Assembly (NCBI RefSeq): GCF_030381805.1
Contig: NZ_JAUDRH010000011.1
Span: 186,001-250,000, forward strand
Direction of reading: 5' to 3'
DNA: 64,000 nt
DNA from: Chlorogloeopsis sp. ULAP01
GTDB taxonomy: Bacteria > Cyanobacteriota > Cyanobacteriia > Cyanobacteriales > Nostocaceae
Shown piece by piece: positions 1 through 7,186 of this stretch. A program made the translations under genes and the position numbers. Numbering within the stretch: the stretch's first letter is position 1; every line of letters starts with the position of its first letter. Below the pieces are notes generated by a model. The model saw only the letters and a program-made list of their open reading frames with translations. It was not told the DNA's origin and did no database searches.

Positions 1-1
1 T

Positions 2-1204
2 AGAGATGTAACAGGAGAAGAGTGGTTCAAGATTTTAGAAATTGCTACAGCCAATGTACCCCAAAATGAAAATGAGGCAAAAGCTTGGCAAGCAGCACTT
101 TTAAGAAAAAATGCTGCTGTCCCCTTTCCTGTTGCTTACGAATCTAACGAAGATATGACATGGTTAAAAAATGACAAAGGTCGTCTCTTTGTTCGGTTCA
201 ATGGCTTGGGAAAACTAACCTTTGAGATTTACTGTGATAAGCGTCATTTGCACTACTTTAAACGCTTCCTAGAAGATCAAGAACTCAAACGCAATCATAA
301 AAACCAATACTCAAGCAGTTTGTTTACTCTGCGTTCAGGAAGGCTTGCTTGGTCACCAGGAGAAGAAAAAGGTGAACCTTGGAAAGTTAATCAACTACAT
401 CTTTACTGCGCTTTAGATACTCGGATGTGGACTATTGAAGGAACTCAACAAGTAGTTGATGAGAAAAGCACAAAAATAACCGAAACTTTAACAAAGGCAA
501 AACAGAAAGATGACCTCAACGTTCAACAGCAAGCTTTTATAACTCGACAGCAATCAACAGTAGATCGGATTAATAACCCTTTCCCTCGTCCCAGCAAGCC
601 TAATTATCAAGGTCAACCCTCAATCCTAGTTGGTGTTAGTTTTGGTCTAGAAAAGCCAGTAACACTAGCTGTAGTGGATGTTGTTAAAAATGAAGTTCTA
701 GCTTATCGCAGTGTCAAACAACTACTGGGTAAAAACTACAACCTTCTCAACCGCCAGCGACAACAACAGCAACGCCTATTTCATGAACGTCACAAAGCCC
801 AGAAACGGAATGCGCCAAATTCCTTTGGTGAATCTGAATTAGGTCAATACGTTGATAGATTGTTGGCAGATGCAATAATTGCGATCGCCAAAACCTATCA
901 AGCAGGCAGCATAGTTATCCCAAAACTCTGTGATGTGCGTGAGCAAATCAGCAGTGAAATCCAATCCAGAGCAGAGAAAAGATGTCCTGGTTACAAGGAA
1001 GCCCAACAAAAATACGCCAAAGAATATCGTATGAGCGTTCATCGCTGGAGTTACGGCCGATTAATTGAGATTATTAAATCCCAAGGTGCAAAAGTTGGAA
1101 TTTCTACTGAAATTGGTACACAGCCAATCAGAGGCAGTCCACAAGAAAAAGCGCGAGATTTAGCCACCTTTGCATACCAAGAACGTCAAGCCGCTTTAAT
1201 TTAA
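2..1204 (+). CDS. cas12k: Cas12k (C2c5), RNA-guided target recognition protein of type V-K CAST, 5'-truncated by the window
   Basis: Binds crRNA-tracrRNA and recognises the target with a GTN PAM, then recruits TnsC/TniQ; it does not cut DNA because the RuvC-like domain lacks the catalytic residues. The frame is open from base 2, so the ATG at 155 is internal and about 50 further residues are visible upstream of it. About 400 of roughly 640 residues are present. Segments close to ShCas12k include NEDMTW, KGRLFVRFNG, RFLEDQ, GVSFGLEKPVTLAVVD, LLNRQRQQQQ, HERHKAQK and VHRWSYGRLIEIIKSQ. The stop is TAA at 1202-1204, followed by the tracrRNA promoter. The C-terminus is intact, with no internal stop or frameshift. 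Identification is by remembered similarity and locus layout. Confidence 0.95.
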   Translation, partial: RDVTGEEWFKILEIATANVPQNENEAKAWQAALLRKNAAVPFPVAYESNEDMTWLKNDKGRLFVRFNGLGKLTFEIYCDKRHLHYFKRFLEDQELKRNHKNQYSSSLFTLRSGRLAWSPGEEKGEPWKVNQLHLYCALDTRMWTIEGTQQVVDEKSTKITETLTKAKQKDDLNVQQQAFITRQQSTVDRINNPFPRPSKPNYQGQPSILVGVSFGLEKPVTLAVVDVVKNEVLAYRSVKQLLGKNYNLLNRQRQQQQRLFHERHKAQKRNAPNSFGESELGQYVDRLLADAIIAIAKTYQAGSIVIPKLCDVREQISSEIQSRAEKRCPGYKEAQQKYAKEYRMSVHRWSYGRLIEIIKSQGAKVGISTEIGTQPIRGSPQEKARDLATFAYQERQAALI

Positions 1205-1238
1205 TTCACTAATCCGAACCTTGAAAATATAATATTGT
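1205..1238 (+). promoter_or_regulatory. Probable tracrRNA promoter
   Basis: A perfect -10 hexamer TATAAT lies at 1228-1233, right after the cas12k stop. A weak -35-like TTCACT lies at 1205-1210, 17 bp upstream. Initiation would fall near 1239-1241, which agrees with where the sequence begins to resemble the ShCAST tracrRNA. Position-based inference only. Confidence 0.55.
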
Positions 1239-1510
1239 CATAACAGCGTCGCAGTTCATGCTCTTTTGAGCCAATGTACTGTGAAAAATCTGGGTTAGTT
1301 TGGCGGTTGTCAGATCGTCATGCTTTCTGACCCTGGTAGCTGCCCGCTTCTGATGCTGCCATCTGTAGAATTCTATAGATGGGATAGGTGCGCTCCCAGC
1401 AATAAGGAGTAAGGCTTTTAGCTGTAGCCGTTGTTCTCAACGGTGTGGGTTACCGCAGTGGTGGCTACTGAACCACCCCCTTCGTCGGGGGAACCCTCCA
1501 AAATATTTTT
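1238..1510 (+). ncRNA. tracrRNA of the type V-K CAST
   Basis: Structured RNA that pairs with the crRNA repeat and is bound by Cas12k. Blocks shared with the ShCAST tracrRNA as I remember it: GCAGTTCATGC near 1251, GGGTTAGTTTG near 1293, CTTTCTGACCCTGGTAGCTG at 1323-1342, GATAGGTGCGCTCCCAGCAA near 1384, GTGGCTACTGAA near 1461, and the terminal hairpin CCCCC-TTCGT-CGGGG followed by GAACCCTCC at 1491-1499. AACCCTCC (1492-1499) is the anti-repeat. Exact ends are estimates. Confidence 0.9.
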
Positions 1511-1555
1511 TTGGCGTGTCAAAGCGGGGGCAAAATCCCTGGAGTCCCGCCAAAA
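1510..1555 (+). other. Stem-loop directly after the tracrRNA
   Basis: TTTGGCG (1510-1516) pairs with CGCCAAA (1548-1554), and an inner GGGGGCAAAATCCCT can fold again. No T run follows, so it is not a standard terminator. It may be a 3' extension or processing element of the tracrRNA. I recall similar sequence in other V-K loci but cannot confirm that here. Confidence 0.4.
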
Positions 1556-1699
1556 CTTTAAAACCCTTGTGATGTCTTAATTTCAGAAACTAGTGTGTAA
1601 ATTGATTTAGTTTTTTGATGCGAGACGAGAGAAGCTTTTTAAGGGATATGCCAAATTTGTATCTGAAAAGCTTTATTTGCAAGGGGTCTAGACGGCAAG

Positions 1700-1952
1700 G
1701 TTTCAACCACCATTCCGGCTAGGGGTGGGTTGAAAGAACCTGTTCGCGCTTACCAATGGCAACTACTAAAGTTTCAACCACCATTCCGGCTAGGGGTGGG
1801 TTGAAAGAATCCATCATTGAGCCAAAAAGCTGTGCCATGCAAGTTTCAACCACCATTCCGGCTAGGGGTGGGTTGAAAGGCGCGATAAAGAATTGACTGC
1901 TTTAGGACTTCTAAAGTTTCAACCACCATTCCGGCTAGGGGTGGGTTGAAAG
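1700..1952 (+). CRISPR. Type V-K CRISPR array, four 37-bp repeats and three spacers
   Basis: Four identical 37-bp repeats lie at 1700-1736, 1771-1807, 1843-1879 and 1916-1952. Each starts GTTTCAACCACCATTCCGGC and ends GGGGTGGGTTGAAAG, close to the ShCAST repeat. Spacers are 34, 35 and 36 bp (1737-1770, 1808-1842, 1880-1915). The leader side is the tracrRNA side. About 42 bp of A/T-rich DNA separate the last repeat from the degenerate homing repeat at 1995. None of the three spacers matches this window by eye; their targets are unknown. Confidence 0.97.
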
Positions 1953-1994
1953 CAAATTTTTGTTGTTACTATGTAAAATATTTAGTTTGAATAA

Positions 1995-2024
1995 GGAGGG
2001 TTGAAAGGCGCACTTCGTTCGGGA
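1995..2024 (+). ncRNA. Delocalised (homing) crRNA: truncated repeat plus 17-nt tRNA-Pro guide
   Basis: A 13-nt repeat remnant GGAGGGTTGAAAG (1995-2007) keeps only the 3' end of the CRISPR repeat. It is followed by GCGCACTTCGTTCGGGA (2008-2024). These 17 nt equal the minus strand of 2267-2251, inside the D/anticodon arm of the adjacent tRNA-Pro gene. The three bases 5' of the match on that strand are GTA (2270-2268), a GTN PAM. Short delocalised guides of this kind are known from V-K elements, where they direct insertion beside tRNA genes. The match, PAM and position are read directly; function is inferred. Confidence 0.92.
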
Positions 2025-2087
2025 ATATTCTGAACTTTTTAGCATATTCTACAAGTGTAGTAGAATCAACTCCACCACATCACTGTC

Positions 2088-2210
2088 GCGACATTAATTT
2101 GCGAGAACTCATTATAATTAGATTGACTCTAAAAAACAGTCAAACCGACACTAATGTGCAAAAAAACGACATTAATTTGCGAAATGCGACATATAATTTG
2201 CGAATGTACA
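2088..2210 (-). repeat. CAST transposon end (array-proximal) with four TnsB-type binding repeats
   Basis: Read inward from 2210 on the minus strand, the end starts TGTACATTCGCAAATTA and then repeats the unit TTCGCAAATTAATGTCG. Plus-strand copies lie at 2186-2204, 2167-2183, 2145-2162 (degenerate) and 2088-2104. The ShCAST end has the same architecture (TGTACA, then spaced TGACAAATTA/TGTCG units). Bases 2211-2215 (AAAAA) are the likely target duplication. Confidence 0.88.
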
Positions 2211-2215
2211 AAAAA

Positions 2216-2289
2216 TCGGGATGACTGGATTCGAACCAGCGGCCCCTTCGTCCCGAACGAAGTGCGCTACCAAGCTGCGCTACATCCCG
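2216..2289 (-). tRNA. tRNA-Pro (anticodon CGG)
   Basis: Seven-bp acceptor stem CGGGATG/CATCCCG, D arm GCGC...GCGC, anticodon stem CTTCG/CGAAG with loop TTCGGGA (anticodon CGG), five-base variable loop, T arm with TTCGAAT, and discriminator A at 2216. CCA is not encoded. The gene is intact although the CAST sits only 5 bp beyond its 3' end. It contains the homing-guide protospacer (2251-2267). Confidence 0.95.
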
Positions 2290-2475
2290 GCACAGTAATG
2301 CCAATATAAATAGAGAGTATCATAAGCTTGGGGAAATTACAAATTAGGGGATAGAGGACAGGAAACAGAAGATTATTTCACACTTCATATTTCATACTTC
2401 ACACTTCAGCTCCGCTTTTGTCGGAACTTGCTACCATTAACTTTGATAACTAACTTTAAGTGGTGAAGGCAAATT

Positions 2476-3363
2476 GTGACTGTAAAGCCAGACTGGTTGC
2501 GGGTAAAAGCGCCTCAATGGGAGCGTGTGGGTAATGTTAAGGAGATTTTGCGGGATTTAGCCCTGAATACGGTGTGCGAGGAAGCGTCCTGTCCGAATAT
2601 TGGTGAGTGCTTCAATGCTGGTACGGCGACATTTTTGATTATGGGGCCAGCTTGTACGCGTGCTTGTCCTTACTGCGATATAGATTTTGAGAAAAAACCC
2701 AAACCCCTAGACCCGACGGAACCTGCACGACTGGCGGAAGCAGTACGCCGCATGAAGCTAAATCATGTGGTCATCACTTCTGTAAACCGTGATGATTTGC
2801 CGGATGGAGGTGCATCCCAGTTTGTTGATTGTATTGAAGGAATTCGCGCCATTTCACCCAACACTACCATTGAAGTATTAATTCCCGATCTGTGCGGTAA
2901 TTGGGAAGCGCTGGAGTTAATTTTGCAAGCACAGCCAGAAGTTCTCAACCACAACACAGAAACGGTTCCGCGCTTGTATCGCCGCGTGCGTCCCCAAGGT
3001 AATTATGATCGCACGTTGGAATTACTGGAGCGTTCCCGCCAACTGGCACCGTGGATTTATACAAAATCCGGAATTATGGTGGGACTCGGCGAAAGCGATG
3101 AAGAAATTCGCCAAGTCATGAGAAATTTGCGATCGGTGGATTGTGATATTTTAACGATTGGGCAATACCTCCAACCCAGCCAAAAACATTTGAAAGTAGA
3201 TGGATTTATCCACCCAGATCAATTTGCTGCCTGGAAAGCATTTGGCGAAGAATTGGGGTTTTTACAAGTTGTTTCTTCTCCATTGACTAGAAGCTCCTAT
3301 CATGCAGAACAAGTCAGAGAATTGATGGCACGTTACCCCCGTAGAAGAGGACAAGGAGAGTGA
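2476..3363 (+). CDS. lipA: Lipoyl synthase
   Basis: Radical-SAM enzyme that inserts two sulfurs into protein-bound octanoate to make the lipoyl cofactor of 2-oxoacid dehydrogenases and glycine cleavage H protein. The 295-aa product has the N-terminal auxiliary-cluster cysteines CEEASCPNIGEC, the radical-SAM motif CTRACPYC and the C-terminal RSSYHAE that supplies the conserved serine. Length is normal for the family. The start is GTG at 2476; no ATG fits better. The tRNA-Pro gene lies divergently upstream. The downstream spacer is made of ACGCGGAG-type repeats. Confidence 0.95.
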   Translation: MTVKPDWLRVKAPQWERVGNVKEILRDLALNTVCEEASCPNIGECFNAGTATFLIMGPACTRACPYCDIDFEKKPKPLDPTEPARLAEAVRRMKLNHVVITSVNRDDLPDGGASQFVDCIEGIRAISPNTTIEVLIPDLCGNWEALELILQAQPEVLNHNTETVPRLYRRVRPQGNYDRTLELLERSRQLAPWIYTKSGIMVGLGESDEEIRQVMRNLRSVDCDILTIGQYLQPSQKHLKVDGFIHPDQFAAWKAFGEELGFLQVVSSPLTRSSYHAEQVRELMARYPRRRGQGE

Positions 3364-3535
3364 GAGACGTGGGGACGAAGGGACGCGGAGACGCGGAGAG
3401 TGGGCGAGTGGGAGATTATTTTTACTACTAACCACTGTACGGACGGGTTTTATTAGTAATCTCTCAAAATAACGAAATATCTAAAATAAACCCGCCCCTA
3501 CTAACCAATGAGTAATGACCAACGGCCAATGACCA

Positions 3536-4462
3536 ATGACTAATTCCAAATCAGTAGTAATTCTGGGTACGGGTGCTTGGGGAAGTGCTTTGGCAACTTT
3601 GGCATCAACGAATGGTCACAAAGTCCATGTTTGGTCGCGTCGGGGTTCCAAAACTTTGGCGGAGGTATTAGAGGGTGCTGATATAATCCTTTCAGCAGTT
3701 TCGATGAAGGGTGTAAGAGATGTTGTTTCTGGGCTGAAGTCTTTATCCCTTTCTCCAGAAATAATTTTTGTCACGGCAACGAAAGGTTTAGATCCTCAAA
3801 CCACCTGCACGCCTTCACAAATTTGGCAAGAAGCTTTTCCCCATCATCCAATAGTGGTGCTTTCCGGGCCGAATTTATCTGCCGAAATTCAACAGGAATT
3901 ACCAGCTGCAACGGTAGTTGCCAGCAGCGTTATCAGTGCTGCTGAGGATGTGCAGCTAGTATTTTCCTCTCATCGTTTCCGGGTTTATACCAATACGGAC
4001 ACCTTAGGAGTAGAACTAGGGGGAACACTGAAGAATGTGATTGCGATCGCTGCGGGTGTGTGTGATGGTTTGCAGTTGGGAACTAATGCCAAAGCTGCTT
4101 TAGTTACCCGTGGTTTAACAGAAATGGTTCGTATTGGTGTGCATTGGGGTGGAAAAAAGGAAACATTTTACGGTTTGTCTGGTTTAGGCGATTTGCTTGC
4201 TACTTGTAACAGTCCTTTGAGTCGCAATTATCAAGTTGGTTATCAACTAGCCTGTGGTAAAACTTTGGCAGAAATTCTTGCTCATTTGCAAGGAACAGCT
4301 GAGGGCATCAATACGACTAAAGTATTAATGCAGCGATCCAAGCAGCAAAACATTTCCACGCCAATTACCGAGCAGGTTTATCGTTTACTTCAGGGTGAAG
4401 TTACTCCCCGACAAGCGCTTGAAGAACTAATGCTGCGAGACATCAAGCCGGAATATCACTAG
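3536..4462 (+). CDS. gpsA: NAD(P)-dependent glycerol-3-phosphate dehydrogenase
   Basis: Reduces dihydroxyacetone phosphate to sn-glycerol 3-phosphate for membrane lipid synthesis. The 308-aa protein begins with the Rossmann motif VILGTGAWGSALA and has the substrate-domain segments LSGPNLSAEI, ELGGTLKNVIAIAAG (catalytic Lys) and GLSGLGDLLATC, all typical of GpsA. The start region is unusual: the ATG at 3536 lies in a repeat of the unit CCAATGAC (3526-3539) and no Shine-Dalgarno is visible. It follows lipA at 172 bp, probably with its own promoter. Confidence 0.95.
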   Translation: MTNSKSVVILGTGAWGSALATLASTNGHKVHVWSRRGSKTLAEVLEGADIILSAVSMKGVRDVVSGLKSLSLSPEIIFVTATKGLDPQTTCTPSQIWQEAFPHHPIVVLSGPNLSAEIQQELPAATVVASSVISAAEDVQLVFSSHRFRVYTNTDTLGVELGGTLKNVIAIAAGVCDGLQLGTNAKAALVTRGLTEMVRIGVHWGGKKETFYGLSGLGDLLATCNSPLSRNYQVGYQLACGKTLAEILAHLQGTAEGINTTKVLMQRSKQQNISTPITEQVYRLLQGEVTPRQALEELMLRDIKPEYH

Positions 4463-5007
4463 TAAATTGCTAGTAGTTTTCAGGTGAATCGACATAAATG
4501 TTTTAGTCATTTGACTGAAATCTTAGTTAATTCCCCGTACAGTAACTATTTTTTGGTTATTTTCCCTTAATCACTATCCACTATCTCCTAGCAACTAACT
4601 ACTATCAATTCCCAAGAAACCCTGACGAAAAATTGTTCAAACCTTCAGGAAATTACTCACATAACTATGTAGATATGACTATGCTTGTGAAAAACAAGTG
4701 TCTTACTGATGTGTATTTATACGAGGTTTAAAAATTAACAAATATGAGCAATTGAGGTTTAAACATTAACTAAAAAATTAATAATTTTAAGTCTAGCTAG
4801 GTCTTTGAACCGTTTTACTTCAACTCGGATGAAAGCCATAGCAGACACTTTTGTTGAATGTAATAAATAATACCTGTTTGGTTTTTTGAAAAAAAACCTC
4901 AAGGTTACTCAAAACAATGTTAGTTCTTCGTAAATCACGGGAACAATAGCAACAGTTGATTAGCTAACCGCAATCTATTGTTACCTGGAGTCATTGAGAC
5001 GATCCTT
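4463..5007. other. 545-bp gap, long sigC upstream region
   Basis: A/T-rich, with no ORF that looks coding. It contains a candidate NtcA box at 4860-4873 and an A-rich tract at 4888-4896. It probably holds several sigC promoters. Confidence 0.5.
4860..4873 (+). promoter_or_regulatory. Candidate NtcA-binding site upstream of sigC
   Basis: Reads GTA-ATAAATAA-TAC, an exact match to GTA-N8-TAC with an A/T-rich centre, 135 bp before the sigC start codon. NtcA is the global nitrogen regulator of cyanobacteria, and sigC of Anabaena PCC 7120 is known to be induced on nitrogen step-down. No clear TAN3T -10 box is seen 22 bp downstream, so the call is tentative. Confidence 0.35.
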
Positions 5008-6258
5008 ATGCCAGCAACATCTTTTTACGCAGACGCCGCCTACGAAACCCAACAGTCACCCCAGATGTTTGACTCAGATATCACAATTGATGAGAGTGAA
5101 CTGCCGCTAGACGATCTGGAAGAGTTGGAGATGGTTTCTACCGATCCGGCTAGTTTCGCTCCTAGCGTTAACCGTCGCAGCACAGACTTGGTACGTCTAT
5201 ATCTTCAGGAAATTGGTCGGGTTAGACTGTTAGGACGGGATGAAGAAGTTTCAGAAGCTCAAAAAGTCCAGCGCTACTTGCGGTTGCGGATAGTTTTGTC
5301 TAATGCTGCCAAGCAGGGAGATGAAATAGTTGCACCGTATCTGCGCATCATTGAAATTCAGGAGCGTTTGGCATCGGAACTGGGACATCGTCCTTCTATA
5401 GAACGGTGGGCTCGTGCTGCTGGTGTGGACGTGTTCGAGCTCAAGCAAACTTTAGGACAGGGAAAACGTCGCTGGGCTGAAGTGGCTAAGTTGACTGTGG
5501 AGGAACTGGAGAAAATTCAAAGTGACGGACTCCAGTCTAAAGAACACATGATTAAAGCCAATCTCCGCCTGGTGGTATCAGTTGCTAAGAAGTATCAAAA
5601 TCGTGGTTTGGAATTATTAGATTTAGTCCAAGAAGGCACTTTGGGCTTGGAGCGAGCTGTGGAAAAATTTGATCCCACTAAGGGATATCGCTTCAGCACT
5701 TATGCTTATTGGTGGATTCGTCAAGGTATCACGCGGGCGATCGCTACTTCTAGCCGCACAATTCGTCTGCCGGTTCACATTACAGAAAAGTTAAACAAAA
5801 TTAAAAAAGCTCAACGTAAAATCGCTCAAGAAAAAGGTCGCACTCCAACTCTGGAAGACTTGGCACAAGAATTAGAAATGACACCTGCTCAGGTGCGAGA
5901 AGTTTTGTTAAGAGTTCCCCGCTCTGTTTCTTTAGAAACCAAAGTTGGTAAGGATAAGGACACAGAATTGGGCGAATTGCTCGAAACTGATGGTGTGACG
6001 CCAGAGGATATGTTAATGCGAGAATCTTTACAAAAAGATTTACAGCACCTTTTGGCAGATTTAACCAGTCGCGAACGGGATGTAATTTTGATGCGGTTTG
6101 GCTTGGCAGATGGACATCCTTACTCGCTAGCGGAAATTGGACGCGCTCTTGACTTATCCAGGGAACGAGTTCGTCAAATTGAATCAAAAGCACTACAGAA
6201 GTTGCGCCAACCCAAGCGCCGTAATCTGATTCGCGACTATTTGGAATCCCTTAGTTGA
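5008..6258 (+). CDS. sigC: Group 2 RNA polymerase sigma factor SigC
   Basis: Non-essential sigma-70-type factor that redirects RNA polymerase under stress. The 416-aa product has region 1.2 (STDLVRLYLQEIGRVRLL), region 2 (MIKANLRLVVSVAKKYQNRG, then YRFSTYAYWWIRQGITRAIA), region 3, and region 4 with the helix-turn-helix SLAEIGRALDLSRERVRQIE. The N-terminus MPATSFYADAAY is that of cyanobacterial SigC. I chose ATG 5008 over the in-frame TTG at 4978 on that basis. The next gene, furA, is also its neighbour in Anabaena PCC 7120. Confidence 0.9.
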   Translation: MPATSFYADAAYETQQSPQMFDSDITIDESELPLDDLEELEMVSTDPASFAPSVNRRSTDLVRLYLQEIGRVRLLGRDEEVSEAQKVQRYLRLRIVLSNAAKQGDEIVAPYLRIIEIQERLASELGHRPSIERWARAAGVDVFELKQTLGQGKRRWAEVAKLTVEELEKIQSDGLQSKEHMIKANLRLVVSVAKKYQNRGLELLDLVQEGTLGLERAVEKFDPTKGYRFSTYAYWWIRQGITRAIATSSRTIRLPVHITEKLNKIKKAQRKIAQEKGRTPTLEDLAQELEMTPAQVREVLLRVPRSVSLETKVGKDKDTELGELLETDGVTPEDMLMRESLQKDLQHLLADLTSRERDVILMRFGLADGHPYSLAEIGRALDLSRERVRQIESKALQKLRQPKRRNLIRDYLESLS

Positions 6259-6276
6259 CAAATGGTCAATGCTCAG

Positions 6277-6332
6277 TTGTCAATAGTCAACAGTGAACAA
6301 ACTCTCATTTATCTACTGTTGACTATGGACAA
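6277..6332. repeat. Long inverted repeat after sigC
   Basis: Arms at 6277-6294 and 6315-6332 are complementary over 18 bp with one mismatch (TTGTCAATAGTCAACAGT and its partner), with a 20-bp loop. The position suggests an mRNA 3' hairpin, but no T run follows. The TCAATAGTCAA family is a common cyanobacterial intergenic repeat. The rest of the 344-bp sigC-furA gap holds a candidate furA -10 (TATATT near 6564) and no gene. Confidence 0.55.
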
Positions 6333-6602
6333 ATCATTATTGATAGATTTGTCCCATCCCCGTTCCCAAAGTCTCTCATCGCTCTACAGCAAATTATTTG
6401 CATTTAAGTCCATATAAACTAAAAGTTGTTATCTCTCAAGATATTTTGAGTACGGGGATCGCATTTTAATCTATTGTTAATCGAGCTTCAATAGCTTTTA
6501 CCATCATTTTTAGTAAATAATTGCAATAAGCATTCTTTGTTGCAAATTGGTCTAAACTTTTGCTATATTCTCAGCTGACAGGGTTTGTTGAGAAAAACTT
6601 GT

Positions 6603-7058
6603 ATGACGGTTTACAGCGCTACTTCACTTAAGGCAGAATTGAACGAACGAGGCTGGCGTTTAACTCCCCAGCGAGAAACAATTCTACACATTTTTCAGGA
6701 TCTTCCGCAAGGAGAACATCTCAGTGCAGAGGATTTGTATCATCGACTAGAAACCAAAGGAGAAGGAATTAGTCTGTCAACTATTTATCGAACTTTGAAG
6801 TTGATGGCACGGATGGGGATTTTGCGGGAATTAGAGTTGGGAGAAGGTCATAAACATTATGAATTAAATCAGCCTTACCCCCATCATCACCATCACCTGA
6901 TTTGTATCAGGTGTAATACTACCATCGAGTTCAAAAACGACTCCATTTTAAAAATTGGTGCGAAAACTGCTCAAAAAGAGGGTTATCACCTGCTTGATTG
7001 CCAACTATCAATTCATGCTATCTGTCCGAAGTGCCAACGGTCTTTGATGCCTGTGTAA
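6603..7058 (+). CDS. furA: Ferric uptake regulator FurA
   Basis: Iron-responsive repressor that, with Fe2+ (or haem in cyanobacteria), controls iron uptake and redox genes and represses itself. The 151-aa protein has the winged helix (GWRLTPQRETIL...SLSTIYRTLKLM), the metal site HHHHHLICIRC and a second CPKC pair. It is very close to Anabaena FurA. ATG 6603 begins MTVYSATSLKAEL as in homologues; the in-frame TTG at 6585 is upstream of the usual start. The convergent gene downstream ends 128 bp away with no strong terminator between, as at the Anabaena locus where an antisense furA transcript is known. Confidence 0.95.
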   Translation: MTVYSATSLKAELNERGWRLTPQRETILHIFQDLPQGEHLSAEDLYHRLETKGEGISLSTIYRTLKLMARMGILRELELGEGHKHYELNQPYPHHHHHLICIRCNTTIEFKNDSILKIGAKTAQKEGYHLLDCQLSIHAICPKCQRSLMPV

Positions 7059-7186
7059 CACTTAAGTTAAGATGATTGGGGCAAATGCTGATATAGATTT
7101 ATAGGCAGTTTTTGAGCAGTTTAAAACTAACGGCGAATGGAGGTAGGCAAGCTGTTAAGCACTGTTACCAACAGAGAGTGTAGGTG

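Larger units (their letters stand above)
1..2210 (+). mobile_element. Type V-K CRISPR-associated transposon (CAST), CRISPR-proximal end, partial
   Basis: Tn7-like transposon that uses a nuclease-dead Cas12k-crRNA complex to choose its target. The window shows its terminal 2.2 kb: cas12k (3' part), tracrRNA, CRISPR array, a separate homing guide, and an end with TnsB-type repeats closing in TGTACA at 2205-2210. This order matches the Scytonema hofmanni CAST, where the array-proximal end is called LE. The tnsB, tnsC, tniQ, cargo and other end are outside the window. Base 2211 onward is chromosome, starting with AAAAA (candidate 5-bp target duplication) and tRNA-Pro. Identification is firm; activity cannot be judged without the transposase genes. 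Confidence 0.95.

Noticed and set aside
155..1204. Cas12k starting at the ATG 155
   Set aside because: The frame is open to base 2 and upstream codons match Cas12k; the ATG is internal (NEDMTW).
1953..1994. A fourth ordinary spacer after the last full repeat
   Set aside because: 42 bp of A/T-rich DNA, longer than the other spacers, and followed by a truncated repeat; more likely a linker or the array trailer.
2217..2289. tRNA-Pro as part of the transposon
   Set aside because: The TnsB-type end closes at 2210, and the tRNA contains the protospacer, so it is the target.
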